From Candidatus Dadabacteria bacterium (GTDB taxonomy: Bacteria; Desulfobacterota_D; UBA1144; Nemesobacterales; UBA2774): a DNA stretch of 13,409 nucleotides. A model generated the notes under the pieces. The model did no database searches. It saw only the letters and a program-made list of their open reading frames with translations, and was not told where the DNA came from. The position numbers and the translations under genes are program-made. How positions within the stretch are numbered: position 1 is the stretch's first letter; each line of letters opens with the position of its first letter. Location of the stretch: NCBI GenBank assembly GCA_004356555.1, contig SMWY01000003.1, forward strand, positions 1 to 13,409, given 5' to 3'. Below are positions 6,929-13,409 of the stretch, in pieces.

Positions 6929-7684
6929 TTGATAAAAGCACTCATCTTCGATCTTGACGGCACTCTTGTGCAAACGGAAGTTCTAAAGGCTCAGTCTTAT
7001 GCAAAAGCTGCAGTTGAATTAAACCCTTCTCTTACTGAAGAAGAGGTGATTGAGGGATTTAAGGATTTTGTGGGTCTTTCGAGAAAGGAAGTTGCCAAAG
7101 GGCTATTGAACAGATTTGATCTTGGTGAGGCGGCTTCAGCAAGAATGAAAGAATTTGATGTTGCCAAGCCGTGGCAGGCTTTTGTCGATATTAGAATGGA
7201 GACTTACTTTAAGATGATATCTGATCCTGGGATTCTAAAAGAGCACTTATGCTCGTATAGTTTAGGGTTGCTCAAATGGGCAAAACAAGAAGGTTATCCG
7301 ACAGGTCTTGGAACTATGTCACATAGAAGGGAAGCTTATCGAGTATTGGAAGTACTTAACATCCGCTCAGAGTTTGATGTTATCTCAACTATTCAAGATG
7401 TAGAGCATGGTAAACCCGACCCCGAAATATACAATCTGCTGGCCGAAGAACTGAGAGTCTCTCATTCTGAAGCGTTGGCAATCGAGGATTCCTCATCAGG
7501 GATTAAAGCAGCGTTAGCTGCGCATATAAGCTGTATTGCCGTACCTTCGGATTTCACGAGAGTAGGGGTTCACAAACTTCCCGCAGATGATAGTCTCCGT
7601 ATTGTGGATAATCTCCCCGATTTGCTAGAGACTGTGAAAGATTTTATTTCCGAACTGAATTCGCCAGAGGAGAAAGCCAATTGA
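6929..7684 (+). CDS. HAD-superfamily hydrolase, beta-phosphoglucomutase-like subfamily, substrate unknown
   Basis: This 251-residue cytoplasmic protein has all four HAD motifs. They are motif I FDLDGTL (7-13, nucleophile D8 and acid/base D10), motif II around GTMSHR (128-133, with T129 or S131), motif III lysine K162 in HGKPDPEIY (160-168), and motif IV IEDSSSG (185-191). A helical cap of roughly 70 residues between motif I and motif II marks the beta-phosphoglucomutase/phosphatase subfamily. It could isomerise beta-glucose 1-phosphate or dephosphorylate a sugar phosphate or phosphoglycolate; the sequence does not decide. The start is TTG at 6929, which places the motif I strand immediately after the N-terminus; the ribosome binding site is poor. 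It begins 12 bases after the fusion gene and overlaps rpiA by 4 bases, so translational coupling is likely. The position inside the pathway operon suggests a sugar-phosphate substrate. Confidence 0.85.
   Translation: MIKALIFDLDGTLVQTEVLKAQSYAKAAVELNPSLTEEEVIEGFKDFVGLSRKEVAKGLLNRFDLGEAASARMKEFDVAKPWQAFVDIRMETYFKMISDPGILKEHLCSYSLGLLKWAKQEGYPTGLGTMSHRREAYRVLEVLNIRSEFDVISTIQDVEHGKPDPEIYNLLAEELRVSHSEALAIEDSSSGIKAALAAHISCIAVPSDFTRVGVHKLPADDSLRIVDNLPDLLETVKDFISELNSPEEKAN
7667..7672 (+). promoter_or_regulatory. Ribosome binding site supporting the TTG start of rpiA
   Basis: GAGGAG lies inside the end of the HAD gene, 8 bases before the TTG at 7681. It supports initiation at that non-standard codon within the TTGA overlap. 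Confidence 0.65.
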
Positions 7685-8403
7685 CACCTCCATCTAACAA
7701 CGGAGTCAGTCTTCAGAATAGGCTTAAGAGAGAAGCTGCTATAAGTGCAGTAGATTTTGTAGAGTCGGCAATGGTGCTTGGCTTGGGTACAGGGAGCACA
7801 ACCCTATTTGCGCTTGAAGAATTAGGGAAGAGGCTAAAAGAGGGGAGATTAAAAGATATAGTTGGTATCTGTAGTTCAAAGCAGACTGAGAAAAGGGCTA
7901 AAGATCTTGGAATACCCATTATTACTTTTGACGAAAAGCAGGAGCTTGATCTCACAATAGACGGTGCTGATGAAGTCGATCCACAACTCAATTTAATAAA
8001 AGGTGGGGGAGGCGCCTTGCTTAGAGAAAAGGTGCTGGCTCAGTCTAGTAAGCGGAACATTATGATTGTTGACGAAAGTAAATTGTCTCCAATGTTGGGT
8101 ACTAATTCCCCTGTACCGATAGAGGTAATTCCCTTTGCCTGGATGCCGGTCGCTAACTTTATAAAATCTCTTGGAGGTGACCCGGTACTTAGGAAAAAAG
8201 ATGATGAGAAACCCTATACTACTGATCAAAACAATTATATTTTGGATTCAAATTTCGGACCGATATCAAATTTAGGTGAGCTTGCACAAAAATTCGGCCA
8301 AGAAGCGGGGATTGTAGAATTCGGCTTGTTTTTGGGGACTGCGAGCGAAATTATAGTTGCCACTTCAAACGGCATACGTTATCAGAAAAGAAACGATTCT
8401 TAA
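7681..8403 (+). CDS. rpiA: Ribose-5-phosphate isomerase A
   Basis: This 240-residue cytoplasmic isomerase interconverts ribose 5-phosphate and ribulose 5-phosphate. The phosphate-binding loop is GLGTGST (34-40). The catalytic segment is DGADEVD (94-100; D94 and D97 match E. coli Asp81 and Asp84). KGGGGALLREK (107-117) supplies the equivalents of Lys94 and the general base Glu103 (here K107 and E116). IVDESK (129-134) and PVPIEV (144-149) are also family signatures. The length is only slightly above the usual 220-235. The start is the TTG at 7681, which overlaps the HAD stop codon as TTGA and has a GAGGAG site 8 bases upstream. The first eight residues are outside the conserved fold, so a small start error would not affect function. 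The gene is followed 16 bases later by rpe. Confidence 0.95.
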   Translation: MTPPSNNGVSLQNRLKREAAISAVDFVESAMVLGLGTGSTTLFALEELGKRLKEGRLKDIVGICSSKQTEKRAKDLGIPIITFDEKQELDLTIDGADEVDPQLNLIKGGGGALLREKVLAQSSKRNIMIVDESKLSPMLGTNSPVPIEVIPFAWMPVANFIKSLGGDPVLRKKDDEKPYTTDQNNYILDSNFGPISNLGELAQKFGQEAGIVEFGLFLGTASEIIVATSNGIRYQKRNDS

Positions 8404-8407
8404 AAGT

Positions 8408-8412
8408 AGAGG
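8408..8412 (+). promoter_or_regulatory. Ribosome binding site that fixes the rpe start
   Basis: AGAGG lies 7 bases before the ATG at 8420. The frame is also open upstream to an ATG at 8357, but that lies inside rpiA, has no such site and would add 21 residues not seen in the family. Confidence 0.7.
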
Positions 8413-8419
8413 GCAAATT

Positions 8420-9073
8420 ATGGTAGTTATAGAACCTTCAATATTATCTGCAGATTTTACAAAGCTTGGTGATGCTGTGATGGAAGCAGAAAAAGCAGGC
8501 GTTTCGGCCATACAAATTGATGTGATGGACGGGCGTTTTGTTCCGAACATTAATTTCGGCCCGGGTGTAGTATCTGCGATAAGACCTATTACTAATATGA
8601 TGCTGGACGTTCATTTAATGATTGTAGAGCCTGAGAAATACATAGAGGATTTTGTTAAAGCAGGCGCTGACCGAATCATCGTACATCAGGAGGTTTGCAC
8701 TCATTTACACCGTGTGCTTCAGATCATCAGAGAGATGGGGATTAAGTCAGGTGTTACTTTAAATCCAGCGACCCCTCCTGATATGATAGAAGATGTGCTT
8801 GAGCTCTCTGATTTTGTTCAGGTAATGGGAGTAAATCCGGGGTTCGGCGGTCAAAAGTTTATCCACAGTCAGCTCAATAAAATACGAGCTCTAAAATCTG
8901 TGCTTGATGACCGTGGGCTTGATGTCCCAATTGGCCTTGACGGAGGGATTGATACTGCTACTGCGCCACTTGTTGTGGAAGCTGGCGCTACGGTGTTAGT
9001 AGCCGGCTCAAGCGTCTATAATTCTAGAGGTTCGGTTAAAGAAAACGTAGAAGCTTTACTAAAGAGTGTATAG
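8420..9073 (+). CDS. rpe: Ribulose-phosphate 3-epimerase
   Basis: This 217-residue TIM-barrel enzyme interconverts ribulose 5-phosphate and xylulose 5-phosphate in the cytoplasm. It starts with the family N-terminus IEPSILSADF (4-13). DVMDGRFVPN (34-43) carries the catalytic aspartate D34. Further motifs are DVHLMI (63-68, metal ligand H65), VNPGFGGQKFI (138-148) and GLDGGI (172-177, second catalytic aspartate D174), with the phosphate-binding end AGSSVY (195-200). The length is normal. The position two residues before D34, normally a histidine metal ligand (as in IHVDVMDG), is glutamine Q32 here. All other active-site residues are present, so I still call it functional. The ATG at 8420 is preferred over an upstream in-frame ATG at 8357. 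It lies 16 bases after rpiA and 75 bases before the dehydrogenase gene. Confidence 0.94.
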   Translation: MVVIEPSILSADFTKLGDAVMEAEKAGVSAIQIDVMDGRFVPNINFGPGVVSAIRPITNMMLDVHLMIVEPEKYIEDFVKAGADRIIVHQEVCTHLHRVLQIIREMGIKSGVTLNPATPPDMIEDVLELSDFVQVMGVNPGFGGQKFIHSQLNKIRALKSVLDDRGLDVPIGLDGGIDTATAPLVVEAGATVLVAGSSVYNSRGSVKENVEALLKSV

Positions 9074-9136
9074 TAAGATAAGATTGGTGATATGATTAGA
9101 TTTAGTGATTTATTTCAAAAATACAAATAACATTTT

Positions 9137-9143
9137 AAGGAGG
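9137..9143 (+). promoter_or_regulatory. Strong ribosome binding site of the 6-phosphogluconate dehydrogenase gene
   Basis: AAGGAGG lies 5 bases before the ATG at 9149, the longest match to the anti-Shine-Dalgarno sequence among the pathway genes. In the preceding 75-base A+T-rich gap I see no convincing promoter or terminator. Confidence 0.75.
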
Positions 9144-9148
9144 ACAAC

Positions 9149-10054
9149 ATGAAAATTGGAATGATAGGTCTTGGGAAAATGGGGGGAAATATGACGGAGC
9201 GTCTGCTTCGCGGTAAGCATCAAGTTGTGGCTTACAACCTTACTCAAGGTCCCATTGACGAAGCAGCAAAAAAGGGGGCGATACCGGCTAAATCGGTTGC
9301 CGATTTGGTGAGAAAATTACCTAAGCCCAAAGTTGTATGGCTTATGGTTCCCGCGGGCAAGCCCGTAGACCAGAATATAAAAGAACTTAAAAAGTATCTT
9401 AAGAAAAATGACATAATTATAGACGGAGGTAATTCCGAGTGGCAGGATTCTCAAAAGAGAGCCAAATCACTTAAATCTAGCGGCATTAGGTTTATAGACT
9501 GCGGAGTTAGCGGAGGTGTCTGGGGATTAAAAGAGGGCTACTGCCTGATGTACGGCGGAGATAAAAAAACTTGCGATTATGCTGAGCCTATTTTTAAGAC
9601 CCTTGCTCCTAAAAACGGCTACCTATACTGCGGTGCTGAAGGCTCAGGTCACTATGTAAAGATGGTTCACAACGGTATCGAATACGGAATGCTTCAGGCT
9701 TATGCTGAAGGGTATGCGATTCTTCAAAGCTCCGAATTCGATCTGGACCTCCGTGCAATCAGTAAAGTTTGGCAGTATGGGAGCGTTATTCGCTCCTGGC
9801 TGCTCGAGCTTGCCGAAAGGGTATTTAAAGCTGATCCTACTCTTAAAGATCTTGACCCATACGTCTGGGACAGCGGTGAGGGACGCTGGACTGTTGAGGC
9901 TGCAATACGACAGAATGTTCCCGCACCTATTATTACTGCATCTCTTCTTGCTAGGATTGCATCCAGAGATAACGATTCTTTCTCCATGAAAACTATCGCT
10001 GCGCTTAGGAATCAGTTTGGCGGTCATGCAGTGAAGAAGAAAGCGGATGATTAA
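9149..10054 (+). CDS. gnd: 6-phosphogluconate dehydrogenase (decarboxylating), short type
   Basis: This 301-residue enzyme oxidises and decarboxylates 6-phosphogluconate to ribulose 5-phosphate. The Rossmann loop is GLGKMGGNM (7-15). The substrate and catalytic motifs are DGGNSEW (92-98), GVSGGVWG (119-126) and GHYVKMVHNGIEYG (167-180), with the catalytic lysine K171. GEGRWTVEAA (243-252) is typical of the roughly 300-residue class, which lacks the long C-terminal half of the 470-residue E. coli type. Full length for that class is reached with no truncation. At the end of the second Rossmann strand the sequence is N30-L31-T32, where NADP-specific long forms have N-R-S/T. The usual arginine for the 2'-phosphate is therefore absent, and NAD use is possible, as reported for some short-type enzymes. 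It is preceded by a strong ribosome binding site and followed 48 bases later by zwf. Confidence 0.94.
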   Translation: MKIGMIGLGKMGGNMTERLLRGKHQVVAYNLTQGPIDEAAKKGAIPAKSVADLVRKLPKPKVVWLMVPAGKPVDQNIKELKKYLKKNDIIIDGGNSEWQDSQKRAKSLKSSGIRFIDCGVSGGVWGLKEGYCLMYGGDKKTCDYAEPIFKTLAPKNGYLYCGAEGSGHYVKMVHNGIEYGMLQAYAEGYAILQSSEFDLDLRAISKVWQYGSVIRSWLLELAERVFKADPTLKDLDPYVWDSGEGRWTVEAAIRQNVPAPIITASLLARIASRDNDSFSMKTIAALRNQFGGHAVKKKADD

Positions 10055-10102
10055 GCTGTTTTTAGAACTGTAATTCTATGAATCTTAAATAGAGGTGTTT
10101 AA

Positions 10103-11638
10103 ATGGCACAAGAGAACAATTGCATAATTGTTATATTTGGAGCTTCGGGAGATTTAACAAAAAGAAAGTTAATGCCTGCAATTTATGCTCTATATCGTCA
10201 GAACTTGCTTCCGAAGAAATTTGCGATACTGGGTATCAGTAGATCGCCCTATTCGGATGATGCATTTAGGAAGAAAATTGTCAGCGATATAAAAACTTAC
10301 GCCAGTCTCAAAAAGGCCGATCAGAAACAACTTGGAGCTTTTTCAAAGCACCTCTACTATCAGGCTCTTGACGCGACTGATATAAATCACTATGAAGAAT
10401 TAAAGAAAAAATTATCGACTATAGATAAAAAGCTTAAGATCGGCGGAAACTATATTTATTATCTCTCGACCTCGCCGAGCTTATACACCTCGATTGCTAA
10501 TAATATTGGGAAAAAAGACCTTCAGAAAGAGGGTAAAACCTCTTCCTGGAAAAGAATTATTATAGAAAAGCCCTTTGGCAGAGACCTCAAATCAGCCAAA
10601 GCCTTAAACGCTGACCTTCAAAGCATATTTGATGAGGATCAGATATACAGGATCGATCATTATCTCGGCAAGGAAACAGTGCAGGACATCTTTGCTCTAA
10701 GATTCGCAAACGGTATCTTCGAGCCTCTCTGGAACAGGAATTATGTCAGTCATATTGAGATAACCGCGGCCGAATCTATTGGCGTTGAGCAGCGCGGCGG
10801 ATACTATGACCATTATGGCGCAATGAGGGATATGGTACAAAACCATTTGCTGCAGGTGCTGGGTACAATAGCAATTGAGCCCCCCTCATTTTTTAACGCG
10901 ACCAATGTCCGCAATGAAAGCGTAAAGGTTTTTGAATCCCTTCGCCCTATTAAACCAAGTGAGGTAACAAAATACGCGGTGCAGGGACAGTATGTTGCAT
11001 CAAAAATCCGTGGAGAACAAGTTCTTGGTTACAGACAGGAAAAAGATGTTGCTCCCGATTCGCGTACGGCTACATTTGTAGCGCTTAAATTATATGTAGA
11101 CAATTGGCGCTGGGGCGATGTTCCGTTTTACATTCGCACAGGGAAATGTCTCCCTACAAGGGTTACCGAAGTCGTAATTCATTTTAAAAAGACTCCTCAT
11201 CACTTGTTTACAAAAACCGAACTATGCGAAGCTACCCCTAACCAGTTGATTATAAGAATTCAGCCCGATGAGGGAATCCTTCTTAAGATCGGAATGAAAA
11301 AGCCCGGAGCCGGATTCGACATAAAAGAAGTAGGTATGGACTTTCATTATTCCGATCTGGCTGATGCGTATATTCCCGAGGCTTATGAGCGCCTCATACT
11401 GGACTGCATACTGGGTGACGCAACGCATTATGCTAGGGCAGATGCGGTGGAGGCGTGCTGGAAGTTTGTCGATCCTATCATTGAGGCCTGTGAGAGTAAC
11501 TCCAAGATTAAAATGTATGGGTACCCAGCTGGCACATGGGGACCGCCCGAAGTTAGAAACCTGTTTGATGACCCCAGTGATGACTGGCGGTACCCGTGTA
11601 AGAATTTATCAAATGACGGAGAGTACTGCGAGTTATAG
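10103..11638 (+). CDS. zwf: Glucose-6-phosphate 1-dehydrogenase
   Basis: This 511-residue cytoplasmic enzyme carries out the first oxidative step, glucose 6-phosphate to 6-phosphogluconolactone, reducing NADP (or NAD in some bacteria). The cofactor loop is GASGDLTKRKL (13-23). EKPFGRDL (155-162) and the substrate signature RIDHYLGKE (183-191) follow. YYDHYGAMRDMVQNH (234-248) ends in H248, the equivalent of the catalytic histidine. RTGKCLPTR (345-353) and the closing YPAGTWGP (474-481) are also conserved. Length and motif order are standard and nothing is missing. AGAGGTG (10091-10097) precedes the ATG by 5 bases. It lies between the 6-phosphogluconate dehydrogenase and lactonase genes, so all three oxidative steps are adjacent. 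No opcA-like activator gene, as found with zwf in cyanobacteria and actinobacteria, is present in this window. Confidence 0.97.
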   Translation: MAQENNCIIVIFGASGDLTKRKLMPAIYALYRQNLLPKKFAILGISRSPYSDDAFRKKIVSDIKTYASLKKADQKQLGAFSKHLYYQALDATDINHYEELKKKLSTIDKKLKIGGNYIYYLSTSPSLYTSIANNIGKKDLQKEGKTSSWKRIIIEKPFGRDLKSAKALNADLQSIFDEDQIYRIDHYLGKETVQDIFALRFANGIFEPLWNRNYVSHIEITAAESIGVEQRGGYYDHYGAMRDMVQNHLLQVLGTIAIEPPSFFNATNVRNESVKVFESLRPIKPSEVTKYAVQGQYVASKIRGEQVLGYRQEKDVAPDSRTATFVALKLYVDNWRWGDVPFYIRTGKCLPTRVTEVVIHFKKTPHHLFTKTELCEATPNQLIIRIQPDEGILLKIGMKKPGAGFDIKEVGMDFHYSDLADAYIPEAYERLILDCILGDATHYARADAVEACWKFVDPIIEACESNSKIKMYGYPAGTWGPPEVRNLFDDPSDDWRYPCKNLSNDGEYCEL

Positions 11639-11670
11639 ATAGAATTTGTTAATAATAGGTAGTCACAAAT

Positions 11671-12405
11671 ATGGGAAAGAAATATTATCTCTTTGAAGAT
11701 AGCTCTGAATTAGCAGCGCAATTGGCAGTGGATTTTAAAAGTGCGGTGGAAGAAAAGGCCAATTCCGGTGAGTCTCTAACCATTGCACTCTCCGGAGGAC
11801 ATACCCCTAAAGCATTTTTTGAAATTCTTGCAGAGCCTCCATATCGCGAGGGGATTCCTTGGAAGAATGTAATCTTTTTTTGGGGTGATGAGCGCTGTGT
11901 CCCTCCTGACAATGATGAGAGTAACTATAAGATGACAAATATTGCTCTACTGTCACATATTGATATACCTGCAGGCAATATTCACAGGGTATTAGGTGAA
12001 GACCCGCCCACTAATGAAGCTCTAAGATATGAAAAGGTGATAGGTGAAAATGTTTCCTCAGGTGGAAATGAATTTCCTAGGTTCGACTGGATATTTCTTG
12101 GTATGGGAGATGACGGACATACCGCATCCCTTTTCCCCGGGGCCCATAATCTAAAGGAAATGCAAAGAATCTGCGTCGTTGCGGAGCACCCTGAGACAGG
12201 GCAAAAAAGAGTTAGCATTACTTTTCCTGTAATTAATAACGCAAAGAGAGTATCATTTCTTGTAGCTGGGGAGGCTAAAGCCCCGGTATTTAAGGAAATC
12301 TTAGAAAAGGGTTCAGAACCCCTCCCTTATCCTGCCTCGATGGTTGAGCCTCAAAACGGAATGCTTGAATGGTACTTAGATAAAGCCGCTGCTCCGGAGC
12401 TTTAA
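11671..12405 (+). CDS. pgl: 6-phosphogluconolactonase (DevB/Pgl type)
   Basis: This 244-residue cytoplasmic hydrolase opens 6-phosphogluconolactone to 6-phosphogluconate, between Zwf and Gnd. It has the SugI/NagB-like fold. Diagnostic motifs are LSGGHTPKAFF (40-50), FFWGDERCVPPDNDESNY (69-86), LGMGDDGHTASLFPG (143-157) and RVSITFPVINNA (180-191), followed by FLVAGEAKA (196-204). GDDGHTA holds the active-site acid and histidine expected for the family and separates it from glucosamine-6-phosphate deaminases. Length is typical. The ATG at 11671 has only a weak TAGGTAG site (11657-11663), so translation may depend on ribosomes arriving from zwf, 32 bases upstream. It is the last gene of the pathway run and ends 14 bases from the convergent permease gene, with no convincing intrinsic terminator between them. 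Confidence 0.95.
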   Translation: MGKKYYLFEDSSELAAQLAVDFKSAVEEKANSGESLTIALSGGHTPKAFFEILAEPPYREGIPWKNVIFFWGDERCVPPDNDESNYKMTNIALLSHIDIPAGNIHRVLGEDPPTNEALRYEKVIGENVSSGGNEFPRFDWIFLGMGDDGHTASLFPGAHNLKEMQRICVVAEHPETGQKRVSITFPVINNAKRVSFLVAGEAKAPVFKEILEKGSEPLPYPASMVEPQNGMLEWYLDKAAAPEL

Positions 12406-12419
12406 GAACTTACAGCTTT

Positions 12420-13409
12420 CTACTTAAGCCATATATATCTTGCAACAAAAAGAATTGCGATAAGGTATAGAAGCCAATGGATTTTTCTTGCTTTCCCCCT
12501 AATTACTTTAAGCAGCACATAAGAGATAACTCCAAAGGAAATCCCTTCAGTAATACTAAAAGTAAGAGGCATCATTAGGAGGGTCAGAAATGCGGGTATG
12601 TATTCTGAATAGTCTTCCCAATCTATGTTCACTATATTTTTGAACATCATGCAGCCTACTATAATCAAAGCGGGTGCAATAACCGGATACACAGTTATTC
12701 CCCCTATTTCGTGTCCTGCCCCAATCAATTGAACGATTGGGTTTAAGAATATTGCTAATAAAAATAGTATGGCAACAACTATATTAGTTAATCCCGTTTT
12801 ACCTCCGGCGGAAATTCCAGTAGTGCTCTCTATATAGCTTGTAATTGTCGATGTTCCCAATAATGCACCTGCACTAGTGGCAACAGCGTCTGATAATAAT
12901 GCCTGTCTAGCTCTGGGTAGCTTGCCGTTTACCATAAGACCCGCCGGCTGGCTCACTCCAATTAATGTGCCTATAGTGTCAAAGATATCCAGAAAAAGGA
13001 AAACGAAGATTACGGTTATAAGCTCGGGGTTTACAAATACGTTTGGTATCTCGAGTTTAAGTAGGGTAGGGGCAAGTGAGGGAGGAGAGGCAAATACTCC
13101 TTTAAATTCAATTATTCCAATTATTAAACCGGCAACAGCAGTTAGAAGAAATCCTATAAGTATGGCACCCCGTATCCTGAGCGCAAAGAGAATGGCCATT
13201 ACCAAAAGCCCAAAAATAGATAATAGTGTAGGAGTTGAAGTGAGGTCTCCAAGTGTGACATATGTTATAGGATGACTCACTACCATTCCCGACCATTCAA
13301 GTCCTACAAGTGCAATCAATAGCCCAATTCCTACCGGAATGCTGTTCTTAAGGCAGTTAGGAAGAATGTTCATGAGAGCCTCTCTTAGGCCCACTGTGGA
13401 AAGTAATAT
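12420..13409 (-). CDS. NCS2-family purine permease, AzgA/PbuG type (N-terminus outside window)
   Basis: The minus-strand frame is open from the right edge (13409) to a TAG at 12420-12422, giving 329 residues of a family that is usually around 430. The first hundred or so residues are therefore missing. A GTG at 13394 is not the start: the upstream codons continue in frame (ILLST) into LREALMNILP, a conserved internal segment. Many hydrophobic helices are present. Family signatures include GIGLLIALVGL, the acidic substrate-binding helix VFLFLDIFDTIGTLIGV, LGTSTITSYIESTTGISAGG (Gln/Glu-rich substrate motif region), KTGLTNIVV and the late PAFLTLLMMPLTFSITEGI. This inner-membrane, proton-coupled group imports hypoxanthine, guanine or adenine; which one cannot be read from the sequence. 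No functional link to the sugar genes is evident beyond nucleotide salvage using the ribose made by the pathway. Confidence 0.92.
   Translation of the reverse strand: MLLSTVGLREALMNILPNCLKNSIPVGIGLLIALVGLEWSGMVVSHPITYVTLGDLTSTPTLLSIFGLLVMAILFALRIRGAILIGFLLTAVAGLIIGIIEFKGVFASPPSLAPTLLKLEIPNVFVNPELITVIFVFLFLDIFDTIGTLIGVSQPAGLMVNGKLPRARQALLSDAVATSAGALLGTSTITSYIESTTGISAGGKTGLTNIVVAILFLLAIFLNPIVQLIGAGHEIGGITVYPVIAPALIIVGCMMFKNIVNIDWEDYSEYIPAFLTLLMMPLTFSITEGISFGVISYVLLKVIRGKARKIHWLLYLIAILFVARYIWLK

Noticed and set aside
8357..8419. Upstream in-frame ATG of rpe, adding 21 residues and overlapping rpiA
   Set aside because: The extra residues are encoded inside the rpiA C-terminus and are not part of the epimerase fold; a good ribosome binding site sits before 8420.
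12381..12404. Inverted repeat at the end of pgl as a bidirectional intrinsic terminator
   Set aside because: Stem of only six mostly A/T pairs with a 12-base loop and no T run on either strand.
13392..13394. GTG at 13394 as the true start of the purine permease
   Set aside because: The frame continues upstream to the window edge with family-like sequence, and the protein would lack its first conserved helices.

Overview
The window carries an almost complete pentose phosphate pathway in one co-directional run of genes, with a few unrelated genes at the edges. It looks bacterial: most genes have Shine-Dalgarno sites, genes are closely packed, and two starts are TTG. Base composition is moderate, in the low-to-mid 40s % G+C by eye. 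No ribosomal RNA or other taxonomic marker is present, so I cannot name the organism. A free-living Gram-negative or environmental lineage is plausible but unproven. I see no insertion sequence, CRISPR array, tRNA, prophage gene or attachment site, and no gene-free stretch longer than 300 bases.

Layout. Positions 1-832 hold two minus-strand genes: a short-chain dehydrogenase of the pteridine-reductase type (C-terminus off the left edge) and a small multidrug resistance transporter of the SugE/Gdx type. A 167-base divergent intergenic region follows. From about 1000 to 12405, nine plus-strand genes run in series: polyphosphate glucokinase, transketolase, a fused transaldolase-glucose-6-phosphate isomerase, a HAD hydrolase of unknown substrate, ribose-5-phosphate isomerase A, ribulose-phosphate 3-epimerase, a short-type 6-phosphogluconate dehydrogenase, glucose-6-phosphate dehydrogenase and 6-phosphogluconolactonase. 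At the right edge a minus-strand NCS2 purine permease converges on the run; its N-terminus lies outside the window.

How the genes work together. Glucose is phosphorylated, probably with polyphosphate as donor. Glucose 6-phosphate is oxidised by Zwf, Pgl and the 6-phosphogluconate dehydrogenase to ribulose 5-phosphate. RpiA and Rpe interconvert the pentose phosphates, and transketolase and transaldolase rearrange them to fructose 6-phosphate and glyceraldehyde 3-phosphate. The isomerase half of the fusion returns fructose 6-phosphate to glucose 6-phosphate, so the set could run as a closed oxidative cycle making reducing power. The HAD enzyme is the only member with no obvious step.

The largest gap in the run (186 bases, before transketolase) contains a good sigma-70-like promoter. 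Glucokinase may therefore be a separate or read-through unit, while transketolase to lactonase looks like one operon. The points most worth checking are the isomerase fusion, the embedded HAD enzyme, a His-to-Gln change at a metal-ligand position of Rpe, and the loss of the usual NADP-binding arginine in the 6-phosphogluconate dehydrogenase.
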